From Callipepla californica brunnescens (Eukaryota; Chordata; Aves; Galliformes; Odontophoridae), in assembly GCA_023055505.1 (NCBI GenBank), contig JALIRH010000145.1, positions 620,001-684,000 on the forward strand: 64,000 nt of DNA, given 5' to 3'. The first letter of the stretch is position 1. Each line of letters starts with the position of its first letter. Shown here in pieces: positions 32,051 through 45,945 of the stretch. Position numbers and translations under genes: made by a program. Under the pieces are notes generated by a model that had not been told where the DNA came from, ran no database searches, and saw only the letters and a list, made by a program, of their open reading frames with translations.

Positions 32051-35000
32051 GAGACAGCATTTAAAATTAAAATGCAAGGTGAAAACAATAGCTGAGTTTA
32101 TTTAGATATGTATCAGACAATCTGTGAAAGATAGTTTTGGAGGAGAAGAGATGAGGCAATAAGAAAAGAAAGTTAGTAAAGAAAGAGAAACTACAGATAG
32201 GGTAATTATCTCCTTGGGCAGAGGAGAGCTTTTAATAGAGGTAGTCTCAAACATGGATAGATTAGAGAGAGGAAAAATGAATGGGTAATCAGCTATAAAA
32301 CAAGTTTTTGTCTTTTCTACAGAGATTCTGTGGGATTTGAGTTCTCTTTCTTTTCTTCCCCTTTTCTTCCCTTCTCTCTACTCCCCACCCCCTTCTTGGA
32401 ATATCATAAGGAGTATTTTATGATGTTAATGCTTTTATGCTTTTTAGTTTACACAGTCAGAAAGACAGCCATGAATTTTAAAAGATCTGAAAACAGTGTG
32501 AATATCTTAGCAAAAGAGTTCCGTGCATAAATAGACATATAAGGATTTTGAACAAAGAAACCCTTTACAAGACCTGGATTCACTAAAGTGAAGAAAGACA
32601 GAATTTAAAAGGAAGGAAGTCTGTGATACTGAGTACCAGGAAGACACTGGTCATCTGATCCAGAGAGCTGATAATCAATTGGCTAATTATCTGAATAGTG
32701 ATGGCACTGGCTGCTCAGATCTCGTATTTGTTTAAGTACATAAACCTCTGCTTTGACAAAAAAGCTTAATCCTGGGTTTTGGGGAACAAGTAGTTGTTTT
32801 GCATTGCAGTTTTTTTTTTGGTTGCCATTGTTCTTTTGTTTGTTTTTGGTGGTAGTGCTTTGCTTTCTTTTAAGATAAAAAGAAAATCTCAGAAGTCTTA
32901 ATCATAAATAACAGATAAAAATGTGCAGAGAGAGAAAATAAATGAAATGTTAGGTTCTTAGTAAAATAAAAGCTTTTTACTCTAGGAATAATTTTTGGAT
33001 CACCTTATGCTGACATTTTAATGGATAATTGTTATATGTTTAGGTGCATAATCTATTTTTAATGTGCATTACGTCTTAGGCAAAGGATCAGTACTTGTGT
33101 AAAACATACATGCATCCCTTTGTGCATCTTACCAATTGAAGAAACATAAAGGAGAACAATTTTAGAATTTCATGTATAAAGAGAATGATATTAATAAATT
33201 TAAGAAAATCATGAAATTGTATTTCTTACAGCATGAATACAATGAATTGAGTTCCCTTCTTTTTATCTTGACTGTAGTCTAGGTTGTTTTCCACTAGTTT
33301 TCTTCTTGTTGAGTCTTAGTAAGAATAGCGACTGTAAGACTGAACAAGAAGTAGGTGCGTTTGCACTGGAGAGTATTGTCGTCTAATTTTCAACATACAT
33401 AAGCAAATTCATCTGCAAACACAAAACTGTAATTTGGCATGTTGCATTTTTCATCCGTACTGAAAATCTGTATTCATAGTTAAATACGCCATTCAAAGAA
33501 AACTGTGGAAATATTGCTCAGTAACACATATCTGAATTATGCTAAAACAGCACTGTCATAATATGTCATGTCCTCCTGCGTTTGGAATGAATGTACAGAT
33601 TTGTTTGTATGCTGCTCTACAAGATGCAGCATCTTGGGAAGCAAAGCAGATTTTCACTGCTTAGATACGTACTATTGACAGCAAACGACTAAAAGCAAAC
33701 AGTGTAGTGATTTGTGGATTACTAAGGTTCTTTTTTAGTAATTATCATTAATAGAACCGCTGTTCCTTATGCATACTAAATTTCAGTCAAAATGATTTCT
33801 CTAGCAAATCAGCCAACAGAATAGTACAGAAGTTGATTCTCAAAGCAAGGATAGAACAAAGTCAGCTAAATGTTAAAAAAATAATATAGGAATAATTTTA
33901 TCATTATTATCCAAATTGGAAAAAGAAACTTTGAGAGAGTAATAATCAAGTTCTGAATGAAGGTGAAATGATTTCCTTTTTCTGTCAAGCTTTTTCATCA
34001 CAGGTTGTATGACTTTCAGGAAAAAAAAATGCATATAGGTAATGTACAGTAGAAGTACTTACAGGCTGTTGAGGAGACAATAATACTAATTCTTGACAAT
34101 GTGTGTTTGTCTAGAAAAGATATTGTGGTGTTCATAATTTAATGTGCAGTAAATAAGGCCCACTTTTGCAACAGCAGAGTCAATGTCGATTTTAATAGCA
34201 AAATACAAATCTGAGTGATGTGAGTATGTAACTGGAATTATGATACAATAAATTTCTTTAAATGCTTATGACTATTCCAAAATACAAGAGATATATCTCA
34301 AGCATAATTATCAACCGAAAAAAAGATGGAATATAATCACCTAGAAAGATACTAAAAATTAAAGATTAAATCCCAAGTGAACTGCTATGTAGGAATGTAG
34401 GAATAGAAGAAACATAAAAAGGCTGAAGCCAACAGAGTCTATAGCTCAATAGCATGGACATGAAAGTGAAGCATAGATTCAACTTATTCTTGTAAAATGT
34501 AGAATGGTAAAACATAATAATTACTGTCCTTATAATTTCACATGATTCAGTCATATACAGAGTTGGAATTGGCTAAAAAAATTGAGTGAAGTAACTGCCA
34601 AGCTATGAAATAAAGTAAAACAGAGATGGAGTTTGTTAGAGAAGACACAATTGCCACTTCTGTGACAATACAAGGATGTAGTAGTTACATCAGATGACAG
34701 ATTAAGTCTTTAAATTAAATGTGGGGACCAATTTGTAACCCAACTCTTCCTTCCTGTAGTAACAGCTGCAGAAAACAGCTTCAGTTTTACCAAAAGGTCA
34801 AGGCAGTAATAAACTGATGTAATGTTATTGCCTATGAATTATTTTTAATTTTCTAGCATCATGTTGCTTTCTGACTGCTATTTACTCTGCTCTGTTTGTT
34901 TTTGCTTTTGTTTTTTTTCTTTTTTTTTTTTTTGCATTGTATTGTTTGCCAAGCAATACAGCAAAAGCATTCATTTGAACAGCATTATCCTAAGCATGCT

Positions 35001-38000
35001 CTTTATTTTTTATTTTTATTCTTTTGTTCAGATCAGAGCTGCATCTATAATTGTCCAAAGTTAATGCACTCAAAGTATTATTATGCTACAGCACTTGAGC
35101 AAAAAGTGCCTGATAACAGATGATTTTCTTTTTCATTAAATGTTCAAATTAAATTAAACAAATCCACTTTTTTATCAGAAACACGTAAATAAATGTAAAA
35201 ATGTCATGAAAATGGATAAAGAAAATACATGTAAGGATTCAAACAAATTGTTGCATTTTCAGCCTTATTTGTATTGTTCTATTAAAAGCACATGTATTGT
35301 AACAACATGGTATCTAGATCAAAATGATGTCTTTTATCAGCTATATTCCACAAAATGTTAATCTAGAAGTAACACTTCAGAAAATAACTGATAATTCCTG
35401 AAAGCACTTCGAATTTTGAATTCATTTCGAATTAATAGTCACATAGTTTTGTATGATCAACTTCTGCAATTAAATGGCTGTCACTGAAGATAAAAGTTCA
35501 TTTTTCCAGCTTTCACTTAGATTATGGGGAAAGAGGGGCACCTTCAGATGGTATGGTAGTCCATCTAAAATGTGGGATTAAGAGATTTTTGTAACATACT
35601 AATTAAAGGCAGATTATTAAAGTATGCTAACAGGCTTATTTAAATGCCAAATACATCCAGCTTCAAAGCTGAAGGCAGATTAACTGGTTAATGTCCATTA
35701 TTTGTTCATTTTATTCTTCCAATTCTGTTCCACATTTTTTTAATATTTATACATTATATAAATTGTTTGTTTTTCTTACTGAAATGTTGCTATTGTAACA
35801 ATGAATTTGTACATAGCAAAATGTCTTAGAATATCAGTATAATAATATACACTACATTCAAATGTGTGGTACCTCATCACAGAACTGCATAAGATTTGCC
35901 ATCTTTTGTAACACAATCTTTTTGTGCTGTTAAAATGTCAAAAGTTTTAAAAACAGAAGTATTGAAAGCATGGTTTTATTTCCTTTCTTGTTCCTTTTTT
36001 TTTTTTTTCCTTGAACTACAAAATTTCTGTATAGTTATGATCTGGTAAACAGTCTGAAATATTTTAGTTATTAAAGTTACTTCCTTTAAAACCATTAGAT
36101 TGCAAACTAGTTACTTATGGTAATACTGACTTGAATATAGTACTGATTTATATAAGATTACAAGGGGTCTTACGAGCTCAGGAACAGTATAGCACTAGAC
36201 TATACTACTAGAAGGCTAGTCTGTGTTTAAATTAGACTGTGTGTGTCTTGCAGCCAAACTATAATATTCCTTACTAATGAACATCCTATATTAACAAAAA
36301 GTTAAGCCAACAGCAGCTATCCCACTAACTGTTGTGCAATGTATTAATTCAACTTTGAATAACTGAAGCATAATCTCTCTCTTGAAACCACAGATTTTTC
36401 CTAGCAGTGTTATTTAGCTTTCTAGACTTTACTCAGTAGTGAATAATCTATCATGAAAAGTTATGTCCAAAATTTTGCTATTGCATGAAGAAAACTATCG
36501 TGAAATTAGTACTGCAAGTATTTATCATATTAATAATTTTAACATTGTCTGTGTGAATGAATTGAACATTGAACTTTGCTCACAACGACACTTCTAATTA
36601 CTATTGCTTTTTCCTTCTTGAAAGAATATCCCTACCGGACTCTGTCTTCCTATTACTTGCAACAATGGAAAAAAGTCTTAAGAAAGGAAGGAAGAAACAA
36701 GACTGTAAGGAAAATACGTGAGAAGAAAAGTAGTGTATAAAAGGACACAGATGTTAACGGCACTGTTTCACACAACATTCTGGTTACGAAACTTAGAAAA
36801 TGTGGCATAAATGAGTGGACAGTGAGATGGATTGAAATATATAACCCTTGACATGTTATTGGATTGATACCACTGATCTTTTCATGACTTCTTCTTCAGT
36901 TGTTTATGTATATCCCAAATATAGGAGATCAACTTTCCAGCACCTGCATTTTTAGGTGTACCTGCCTGGATGAGTGCCAAGAAAATTTTTTTACATGTCA
37001 CCTTCCTATTACATTTCTATGTATTTTTTTGTACACATTCTGCAACTTTCCCTTTTGGATTTGGATTTCCTCAGTTACCCCAAAAGGATTTTCCCTGAGC
37101 AGCCTCCAATAAGACTCTATAATGTAAAGGGGATTCCTACCAACAAACAAGACTGCATATCAAAGGGATATAATTTGGTATATGGACTCATAGTGCTGTG
37201 AAAATACATTCCTTGCCATACAACCAACTCCCAAAGGTATTGCTCAGCCTCCTCCGTATGCTCCATACAGCTTGTTTATCATTCCAGTCATGAGAGGAAG
37301 TGTAATGTGCATGGATGTCTTAATAGAATCCATTCCAGAAAGTCCCCTTTTGTCCTTATGCAATTAATGACTTTTGCAAAATTATGTTTAGCCACAGTAA
37401 CTGTTTATGTGTTAAACACACCCTATTCCACCCCTCACTCCTGTCTAAGATGAAAAGCAACCATGCCCCATATCCACACTTGATCCCCTCTCAGCATAAA
37501 AACAATCTTACATCCCCTCTCTTGCATGGAACACTGGCTGTTGCAGTGCTGGATTCTCTGCTCCTTGTGCTGTCACTTTTCCTGTAATTCAACTCTTTTA
37601 TTCAATAGATAGGTAGCTCTGAGAGTTTATATATTTCTCACTCAGATCTCAAAGGAACCATCACCTCCTCTGTGAATAACACTTGCTAAGGTATCTTTAC
37701 ACTGTATAAATAAAAGCTAGCAGAGATTTAAAAACATCGAAACTTTGGATCATGTTCCAAAACATAGTTTAAGTAGGAAGAAGGGTGGGGGTTCTAGAAA
37801 ATTTTGAGTTCTCTCTGAATTGTCACAGTGAGTTTCAGATTAGGGGCTTCAAGAGCAATAAATCTGTAATTTTAAAAGGTTTTTATAATTTTTATATATT
37901 CTGTAGCATAATTGCTAGAGGATGGGTAATTTTTTTTTTTTTGCAATTCATTTTGGGTGATTCATCCAAAAGATGAAAAGGACTACTTGCTGAGGCACTC

Positions 38001-38089
38001 TCAGTTTAACTGAATGCTCTTAATGATGAGGTTGACCGCGGAAATAATTTATATTTCTGAAACAGAAAACTCACTAAATGGGAATTCCC
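32051..38089. other. 6 kb without a gene
   Basis: AT-rich, mostly unique-looking DNA with runs of T near 34908-34933 and 35994-36010. A block at 35500-35720 (TAAT cores, mixed composition) could be conserved noncoding DNA. A less AT-rich stretch at 37380-37700 has a TATA-like 'gcataaaaac' and an AATAAA near 37708, which might be an old LTR, but no ends or TSD are found. Open frames are under 100 codons and unconvincing. Confidence 0.5.
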
Positions 38090-38669
38090 CTCAGAGCTCC
38101 TCTCCAGCAGGTCACCCCACAGCCTGTACTGGTGCATGTAGTTATTCCTCCCTAGATGCAAGACTCTACACTTGCTCTTGTCAAACTTTACCTGGTTCCT
38201 TTCTGCCCAGCTCTCCAGCCTGCCCAGATCTCACAGAATGGCAGCACAGCCTTCTGGCATGTCAACCATTCCTCCCAGCTTTTTATCTTCAGCAAACTTG
38301 CTGAGGGTGGACTCCATCCCCTCATCACGGACACTGATGAAGATGCTGAACAGGACTGGATCCAACACCAACCCTTGAGGAACACCGCTAAATACAGGCC
38401 TCCAACTGGACTCTGCGCCACCAATCACAACCCTCTGAGTTCTGCCAGTCAGCCAGTTCTCAACCCACTTCAGAATCTACTTATCTATTCTGCAGCTCCT
38501 CAGGTTTGTTATAAAGATGCTGTGGGAGACAGTGTCAAATGTCTTGCTGAAATCAAGGTAGATTGCATCCACTGCTCTCCCCCCATCCACCCAGCCCCTA
38601 ATGATGTCATAGAAGGCCACCAGGTTGGTCAAACACAACCTCCCACTGGTGAACCCATGCTGACTTGTA
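38090..38669 (-). repeat. CR1 LINE, RT-domain segment
   Basis: Minus-strand CR1 covering the RT domain. A 65-codon frame (38428-38231) encodes '[19 protein letters not shown]' and then 'FAEDKKLGG', where the catalytic FADD motif reads FAED. The flanking text 'gtgaacccatgctgacttgt' (38649 on) is the usual upstream part. There is no 3' tail on the left side. The 214-codon plus-strand frame here (38156-38800) is the antisense shadow. Confidence 0.92.
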
Positions 38670-40370
38670 TCTTGTTTTGTTTCTTCAGAATTCCTACCAA
38701 CAAGGGTACAAGTAGGAAGAAAACACAGCTTTTAATTCAATTTTTATACGTGTATAATAGATATTTCATCTCAGAAACACTTTGCAAGTCAATTTTATAA
38801 GTTGTTGAACACTTATGATTACAAAGATATGATAGGACTGAAATGAAATGACCGAATGAAGTGTTTTTCACTATCTTTTAAAGACAAAGTAGAAGTAAAA
38901 AAAATAAAATATTCATGGCATGATGAAGAACATATTATTTGGAGATCCCTATTGCTCAGGAAAAGAAAATAATACATAAGTAATTTAATTGATTATCTTC
39001 TCAGTGCAGACATGTAATTCAAACAAAAAGCACCAGAAACAGCCATTCTGGAAGACCTTAAATGGAAAATACAGATAATTTTTCACTGAGGTATTGAAGT
39101 CTGGATAAAAGTGTGTGTTCATGTGTTGACTGATATTTACTTGTCAATCATCTTCTAATGCTATCAACTTCATTTCCTAAATTTAATTTTACAAAACATC
39201 ATTACATGTAAAAGCATTTCTTCCCAGTGTTAGGAATATATTGCTTAGTACATGAATGCTAGAGAAGACGTTCTTCACCTGGGATATCTTTCAAGGTGCT
39301 ATTTATTAACTATAAACTGTTTATATTGAAATAAAGTTGCTGAGTAGAGCTTTTTTATTTTTTATTTTTGCAATAAAATTTTATTTCTAATAGAAAGTGT
39401 CATATGTATTATTTCCTATTCAAAAATAGTAATTATTTTTAAATGAGCATCTTGTCGAATGTGTCACAGAACCTTGTCTGTCTATAATGGAATTGGAAGG
39501 AATTCTCTTGGTAGTCACAATCTCTTCATTTTTCTTCCTTGAAATAAATGCAATATATTGAACACTGAGAAGCAATTTACAAATTGGAATGGTAAAAATT
39601 GTGGCCGATCTTTGGGGAATTTCAATGCAATATGAAGTACGTCTCCTGACTAGCAAACTCCATCTAATTTAACTCCTCTTCTCTATCCATAAACGTTCCA
39701 ATACTTCTAACTTACAACCATAGGGAGTAACTTACCTGAAAGTGAAAGTTGAGAAGGTAGCAATTTAAGAAAACTTAGTTACTGAAGCAGATTTAGAGTC
39801 CAGCGTGATAGGAGAAGAACTGGATTGAGGTATGATTAGGAAGGTGAGATAGCAAAGACAGTAGCAGAAGAATCCTGAAAATCATACATAGAAAAATATA
39901 GATATAGAAATTTAAAATTTATTTGAAACCAGCTATTCTAGGCTGAGGACATAAGTGTCATAACTCCCTGGTCAAAACTATTATTAATACAAATAATAAT
40001 AATAATAAATATTCATTGGAGCATCAATTTGAAACCATATTATCAAGCTCATTTTCAGCACTTCCTTCTTCAGCTCAAATTTATCTGTATCCTATGTTTT
40101 TGTGATATGTTGGACATGGGTGAAAAAATGGAAAGCATGAAGTTGTCCATTAAATGGGATTGGAAGCTAAAGTCTAGAAGTTTTTATTTCCCTTAGAGAA
40201 AAGCCCAAATAATTAATAACTAGTAAAGAAATAAAAAGAAATAATATAGCCAGAAGTGGTTGTGTTTTAAATTAATAATGTATTAGAGTATTTATTTATT
40301 CCTAAAATAAAAAATCTAGATGAATACAATAAATTCTATTTTTATGCTGGTTTAAGAACACCTGCCATTA

Positions 40371-40405
<35 letters not shown>

Positions 40406-43400
40406 ATAAAATGTTTTATTCAAACGTAGTGTTTCAACTTTTATATAGTAGAAGAAGATTTAATAAAATTGTTCCCAATTTTTTAGACCAGTAGTTATTT
40501 AGTCTTATGATTCTTAACTAGGAAATTGACTTGTTTTGTTCCTGTGCTTTTGAAATTTCTAATAAAACCTCAATTAGTGAGCCGTATTAAAAATACTCAA
40601 AGAATAAATCAGTTATTTCATCAGTTTTTTTTTTAAGAGTATTCTTTTTTCCATAACTCCTTACTTCTTTACTGTCTTCATAAGTGTGAGGTAAAATAAA
40701 TACAGGACTCAGGAGAGAAGGTAAGTAAGAAATCTGCCAGTTATTAAGAATATTTTCACAAGAAATGATGGATGAGCTATATGTCAGCCAGTATTTTCAA
40801 GTCACAAAAGTTTCTAACCTCCAGGTAAGTGTTGTCTACACACATTCACTGGTCATACTTGTGGTCAACCTCAGCAAGTTCATCCGCAATCACAAATCTA
40901 GTAAGTGAACAAACCTTTCAGTAGGAAATTCACATTCCAAGTAGAGTGAAAGGGCTCTAGAAGAGCATATGCCACTTCATTAACTACAGAAGAAATTTGT
41001 GAAACTGTTAAATTTAGGCTTCCAACTTCAAGATATTTGAGATATTCAGACATAGTCAGGATGAATCTTAAGTCTAGGAACGCAAACAAAAAAAAAGTTC
41101 TTAAGATTCTGGGCCTTAGGCTAAGCAAAACAAAGCAATGTAAAAGTGAAAACTCTGTTCCAAGGTATAATAACGAGCTTTAAATCCACTGAAGAATAAG
41201 TTCACTTATAAGATCATCACTATTATTTCTAATATTTAGTAGAACATCTGATTCATACTGATGAACCTGAAAGAATGTCCAGGTTCCTATATCACTCCAT
41301 ATACTCCTACCACGTTCCAAGTCCATTGACTAACAAGCCTTTTTTTTTTCCCTCTACTTAATATTTCCATAGAAGGAAAACCAGAGCACTGCATTTCTGG
41401 AATATCAGTACTTTTATTTTCCTCTCCATCTTTTATTTTAATAAGTTTACAAAATCTATGCATACTTTTTTTGGAATGAATATACATTTCCTGTCTCCAG
41501 CTACACAGGTATCTGATTTAGCTTACCCTTGTGAGAGATAAATTTTTGTTTTTTTTTCTCCAGCCTCACACACCATCTAGGATAATCTTAGATAAACAGA
41601 TAAGCAGAGAGAGACTCAGCTATCAAGATCAGGGAAACATATCGGACAAACACGATAAACGAGAGTTATATTATGAGCAAGAATAAGAGAGATTAAAGGT
41701 TGATGGGATTAGGATGTAGATACAATGGTGAGCATTGTGTAGACTGTGAACCTGGAGTACTCAACGATAAAACAGGGAGAAATTCTTGGCATCTGTGGAT
41801 ACGGGATGTGATGTGCTTTTGTTTGAGTGCTCCTGCTTGCAGGACTCCTGCCATTGCAATCACTAATTAAACTAATTAAAACTTCTTCCACAAGAGATAC
41901 GGTCTCCATAAAACCATTTGAGTTATTTCTCAGGCCCTAACTATTTTCTTTCTAAATTTTTCTATTACTTCTGCAATCTGAAGAGGATAGTGACATCACT
42001 TTAATCCCTTCTCTGCAGAACACTGTTGCATTTGAATTCCACTGTGGAACTAATCTCCAAAACCTCAATTTTCCAGGAGACAATCAATACATACCAAGTA
42101 AACTGTTTCTAAACATAAAATATAGTAGTATCCAACTATTGTAAGAGGAAGGTCAAAGTACATATTTTAATTCTAGCTGAAAGTCAACTTCATCCAAGTA
42201 TTCTCTGGGTTATTGAAAAGATGACAAAAACAAAAGTAGATACAGAAAATTAATCAGAAGAAAAAAGATTTTCTACTCCTTCATAAGCCATTTAATGAAC
42301 AAATATATTTTGATACATAGAATATATTCTGTGTTTTTGTTGTTGTTGTTGTTTCTTTTGTTTTTTATCAGTAAAACTAAATAATATTCAGTAAAAATAA
42401 ATATTAAATGTTTCAAATTTTACACTACTAAAACCAAAAATCAGTTTAAATTACATTTATAACGAAAGAATAAATTTCTTCTTTGTGATCTCATGCACAA
42501 TATTCTCTTCCTAGTCAGTATTTGTTAAGTTGTTGCCAAAAAAGCAAAAAAGCAAACAATGGCCATAATTTGTGTGTGAATGCACCTAATTGTTTTAGAG
42601 ATACATAATTTGCATTTTCTATACTGGTGACTTTTCAAAAAAACAAAAAGAGAAAAAACTTGTTTTTCAGCTGCATTGATGGCATATAATCACATTGTTG
42701 ATGAGGCTGGCACTGAATAAAGGAAAACAGTCTTGGCTTGTGCCCTGAAAAAATTAAAAAAAAAAAGAAGACAAAAATCAGTGTTTCTCAAGACAAAAAA
42801 AAAAAAAAAAAGAAAGAAAAACAAACGCATTTTGTAGGAGATTCTTTTAATCTTCCTAGATGTTAGTGTAAAAATCAGAACATGAATGCCCTGGACCATT
42901 AAAAAAAATACTAACAGTTAAACTTTAACATTACATTCTTCATTCCTCTGTTGAGGACAGTTTCTTTATTTTACCTCCCTCCTCTTCATTTCTTCTATAT
43001 TCTTCCCCATTTCTGCTCTCCTGTCTGCAATATTAGAGCTATAAGGGTGCACTGAGACTTCCTTAAGAGTCCATATCCTTTCTGCCTATATCTCCCTAGG
43101 AATCTACCTGCTTTATCTTCCTGCTTTTAGCCTCACTTGTTCATCCCATGCCATTTTTTTGTTGTTAAACATTTTTTTTTTGACCTCAAATACTATTTTC
43201 ACATGCACTTTGGCTTTCCCAGACTTCAATAATCTAACTTCACTACCACTTAATTTCTCCTTGGTCTAATACTTTTCTCTACATTAACACTGCTCTAATT
43301 GACTTTAGCAAAAATAACTCCATTAGGTAAACTTAATTATGATTTTTAACTTCCATTGGACGTGACCCATCTTTTCTCTCAAAGATTATTTATACATTCT

Positions 43401-43470
43401 CATCTTCAGGAAAAAAACAATAATAAAAAAAACAACTCAACTCTGACTTCTCAATTCTGTTTTTACCTGC
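38670..43470. other. 4.8 kb without a gene
   Basis: AT-rich DNA. It holds a (TAA)n tract (about 39992-40009), a 29-T run (40373-40401), a (TTG)n tract near 42338-42352 and A-runs near 42796-42812. A possible solo LTR at 41530-41932 is listed separately. No coding region recognised. Confidence 0.55.
41530..41932. mobile_element. possible solo LTR, 403 bp
   Basis: It begins TGTGAGAG and ends TTTCTCA, so TG...CA in either direction. The flanks TACCCT (41524-41529) and GGCCCT (41933-41938) match at 4 of 6. Several CpGs remain ('cggaca', 'acgata', 'acggtc', 'acggga') in a CpG-poor background, which suggests a rather young insertion. No partner copy is in the window, so this is tentative. Confidence 0.3.
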
Positions 43471-44288
43471 ACAGACAAAAGTATATATCTCAATTGCCCT
43501 CCAAAACTCTTCTAAAGAGAGATCTAAGCCAGGCTTCACCCCTCCCAGTTGTACAGGTGAATCACCTTCACACAGCTGACCAGATCTTTTCTCCAGGTGC
43601 TCTATCAGTAGTTCAGGCTGCAATTCAGTGGTTGCCATACGCTCCACCCCTTCACAGCATGAACCAATGACTGACCCAGCTGGAGGGTGAGCCTTTCCTA
43701 ACATAGGGCTCGAATGCATGGGGACAATTTGCCTGTCACAATATGGGTTGACACAATGTAAGATGATTGAGGTTCATGTTTTCTCATGGGGCAGTGCTCA
43801 ACAGCATTACTGAAGGCATGCAGTTGTTTGGTGCGAGTCCCTCTTGTGTTCCATCAGTCCCACATAGGCTAGCACTGGATGTTGTTCTTGATCTCACGGT
43901 GACAATGAAACACTTTGATGACATTTCACTCCTTCCAGTGATCCTAAAGACTCACAGGGAGTAGTATAGAAGTCACAGAGGTAACCAAGAGGGGGAAGTC
44001 CACTCTCCATGGTAAAATACAGACCGTATTCCTGTCCTGGGTCAACACTTCAGCTTGCACTGGGGCATGTCCAAATCATCTTTACCATACCCTCTTGCCA
44101 GGGACAAAAAGGGGGGATCCTGATCTACCACAGGGACATATTAAGGTCCCCTTAGCAATGAAGGCCGGACTGTTGACCACAACATCAGCAGGCCATGTAC
44201 CAATTACCAGAGGAACTACCAAACCCCCTACCTCCACATGTCTCCCCCAAAGTGGAGGCAGGCCACACCACTTTGGTCTTCCTTGAAC

Positions 44289-44790
44289 TTACCAGGGCCA
44301 TTCTATTCTATGGGTACCACATTCTCGATTCTCAGGGGCACGGAGCAGAAGTTTATTTTCATTACCAGTTTGGTGTCTTACCTGATTGTCAGTGCTCACA
44401 ATTTGGATCCTAAGGGAGAAGCCCCAAGTCATATGAAACACCTTTAGGGCACTGGGACTGTCCTCCCCAGGTATTTCATTCAGTTCCTGCAGGGTTTCAT
44501 GCAACTTCTTTGTCCACCCCTTCAGGGACCCAGAGTCTGTCTTCAGAGCAACCTTAAGGATGCCATTATAACATTCAATGAGGCCTGCTCCCGTTGGATT
44601 ATATGGCAAATGAAATTGACATTCTATGTTGTCCTTTTCTGCCCAGCATTGTACCACTAGGCCCTTGAAGTGTGTACCCTAGTCACTCTCAATTACCTAT
44701 AGTCCCATATCCCACCATTAACTTGGTTAGAGCCTTGATAGTGTAGGCCTGATATGCTTTTGGCACTGCATAGGTCTGCATCAGTCCACC
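44289..44790 (-). pseudogene. integrase core remnant
   Basis: Integrase inserts viral DNA into the host genome. On the minus strand the second catalytic Asp (codon 44684-44682) is followed 35 residues later by a Glu (44576-44574) in 'PTGAGLIECYNGILK', so the D-35-E spacing is kept. A stop codon (44681-44679) directly follows that Asp, and other frame breaks occur, so it is dead. The 122-codon frame 44657-44289 holds most of it. Confidence 0.72.
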
Positions 44791-45100
44791 CCTGAATTGG
44801 CAATCTTGTTTTTACCATAATCTTAGCTGTTTCAGTTACTGGCTCTACCACCTGCAGTACAGAATAGGTAGCCAACAACTGCTTCTCAATCATACTGTAT
44901 CTCTCTTCTGTTCCGTGCCAGATTTCAGACCAAAACAATTGGGGTTCAAATGGAACTCTGGCATTGCCACAGGCTCCAGCCAATGCTGTCCTGAGTGACG
45001 TGGATATCCAGTTCAGCTGGGAGGGTAGGATCAAATATACCCAGCTCTTGGGCTTGTTTAGCAGCCAGTTTTGCCGGTTGGAAATCCTTGTACTTCATTC

Positions 45101-45775
45101 TCACCCAGTCCCAAAGCTGCCCCTTTTTTCATGAGTGTATACAACAATCTCAGAAGCTGTGCTATATGAGGTATAAAGGAACGCCACTATCTCAATATAT
45201 CTAAGAATTTGTGCAGTCATAGGGACTGGGAACTTCTGAACATTATCTATTACTACACTGGGTGGTACTTTGGTCTTTCCTGACCAAACTACCCCCAGGA
45301 ATTTTACAGACAGGCCCAGACCCTGCACCTTCTGAGAGTTCATAGCACATCCCTTTCTGCACAGGTAGGTGGTCAATGAATCAATCACCTGTACTAATGC
45401 CTCCAGTGAGTCAGTCATCAACATGAGGTCATCAATATGATGATGTAAGCTAACACTACTAGGTTTTTCCCAATTCACCAGGTCATGCACCACCACGTTA
45501 AGACAATAAGTTGGTGAATGCATGTACCCCTGTGGAAAAACCTAAAAGGTCCACTGCCTGCCTCCCCATGGAAATGCAAACTGGTCCTGTGATTCTTCAT
45601 CAATTGCTATACTTACAAATGCACATACCATGTTTAGGACACAGTGGTAGGTTCCCATTCTTCAAAAATCTGCACAGGACTCAGCCATGATGTGCCCAGG
45701 AATCTTAGGGTTTTCCCCAGGAGTTCCTTTTTGGGTGTATTCAGAATCCCAGTGACCATCTAACACATAATCCTT
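45101..45775 (-). pseudogene. reverse transcriptase remnant
   Basis: A 140-codon minus frame (45523-45101) contains the polymerase active-site box as 'HIDD' (45439-45428), where YxDD is usual, so Tyr has become His. It is followed by 'KVQGLGLSVKFLGVVWSGKT', a block typical of ERVL-group RTs. The upstream part to about 45775 is readable only in pieces. It lies in the same strand and order as the integrase. Confidence 0.78.
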
Positions 45776-45945
45776 TCAAAGTAATTCATCATAAATAAGT
45801 ACCCGCCTGACTCGACGAATTAATGGCAACTAGACAAATGCAATGAGAAGGTATTACACACAAAGAAGAAAGAAGAAAATTGTATGCTCACCCATCTCCT
45901 AGAGCACCAAGAAAAGCTCCCTGTTCATTCACAGTGGCATATTTT

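Larger units (their letters stand above)
43470..45945 (-). mobile_element. ERVL-like provirus remnant 2 (pol only)
   Basis: A minus-strand ERV pol remnant related to provirus 1: 45180-44800 aligns with 16555-16190. Order on the minus strand: RT (about 45775-45101), RT connection (45034-44800), a jump that skips RNase H and the integrase N-terminus, integrase core (about 44790-44460), then a C-terminal tail that fades near 43470. No gag or protease is seen. A patch at about 45825-45945 shares short blocks with the provirus 1 LTR ('tgctcacc', 'cacagtggca') and may be the 5' LTR. No left LTR is recognised. Confidence 0.7.

Noticed and set aside
36900..37590. Cluster of small plus-strand frames suggestive of exons
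   Set aside because: Short, overlapping in different frames, not flanked by convincing splice sites, and rich in residues expected from T-rich DNA.
38156..38800. 214-codon plus-strand open frame, the longest in the window
   Set aside because: It is the antisense of a minus-strand CR1 RT segment (38090-38669) whose sense frame carries the RT motif SGVPQG.
43390..43719. 109-codon minus-strand frame as a viral env or accessory gene
   Set aside because: No signal peptide, transmembrane segment or known motif; it overlaps the fading end of the pol remnant.
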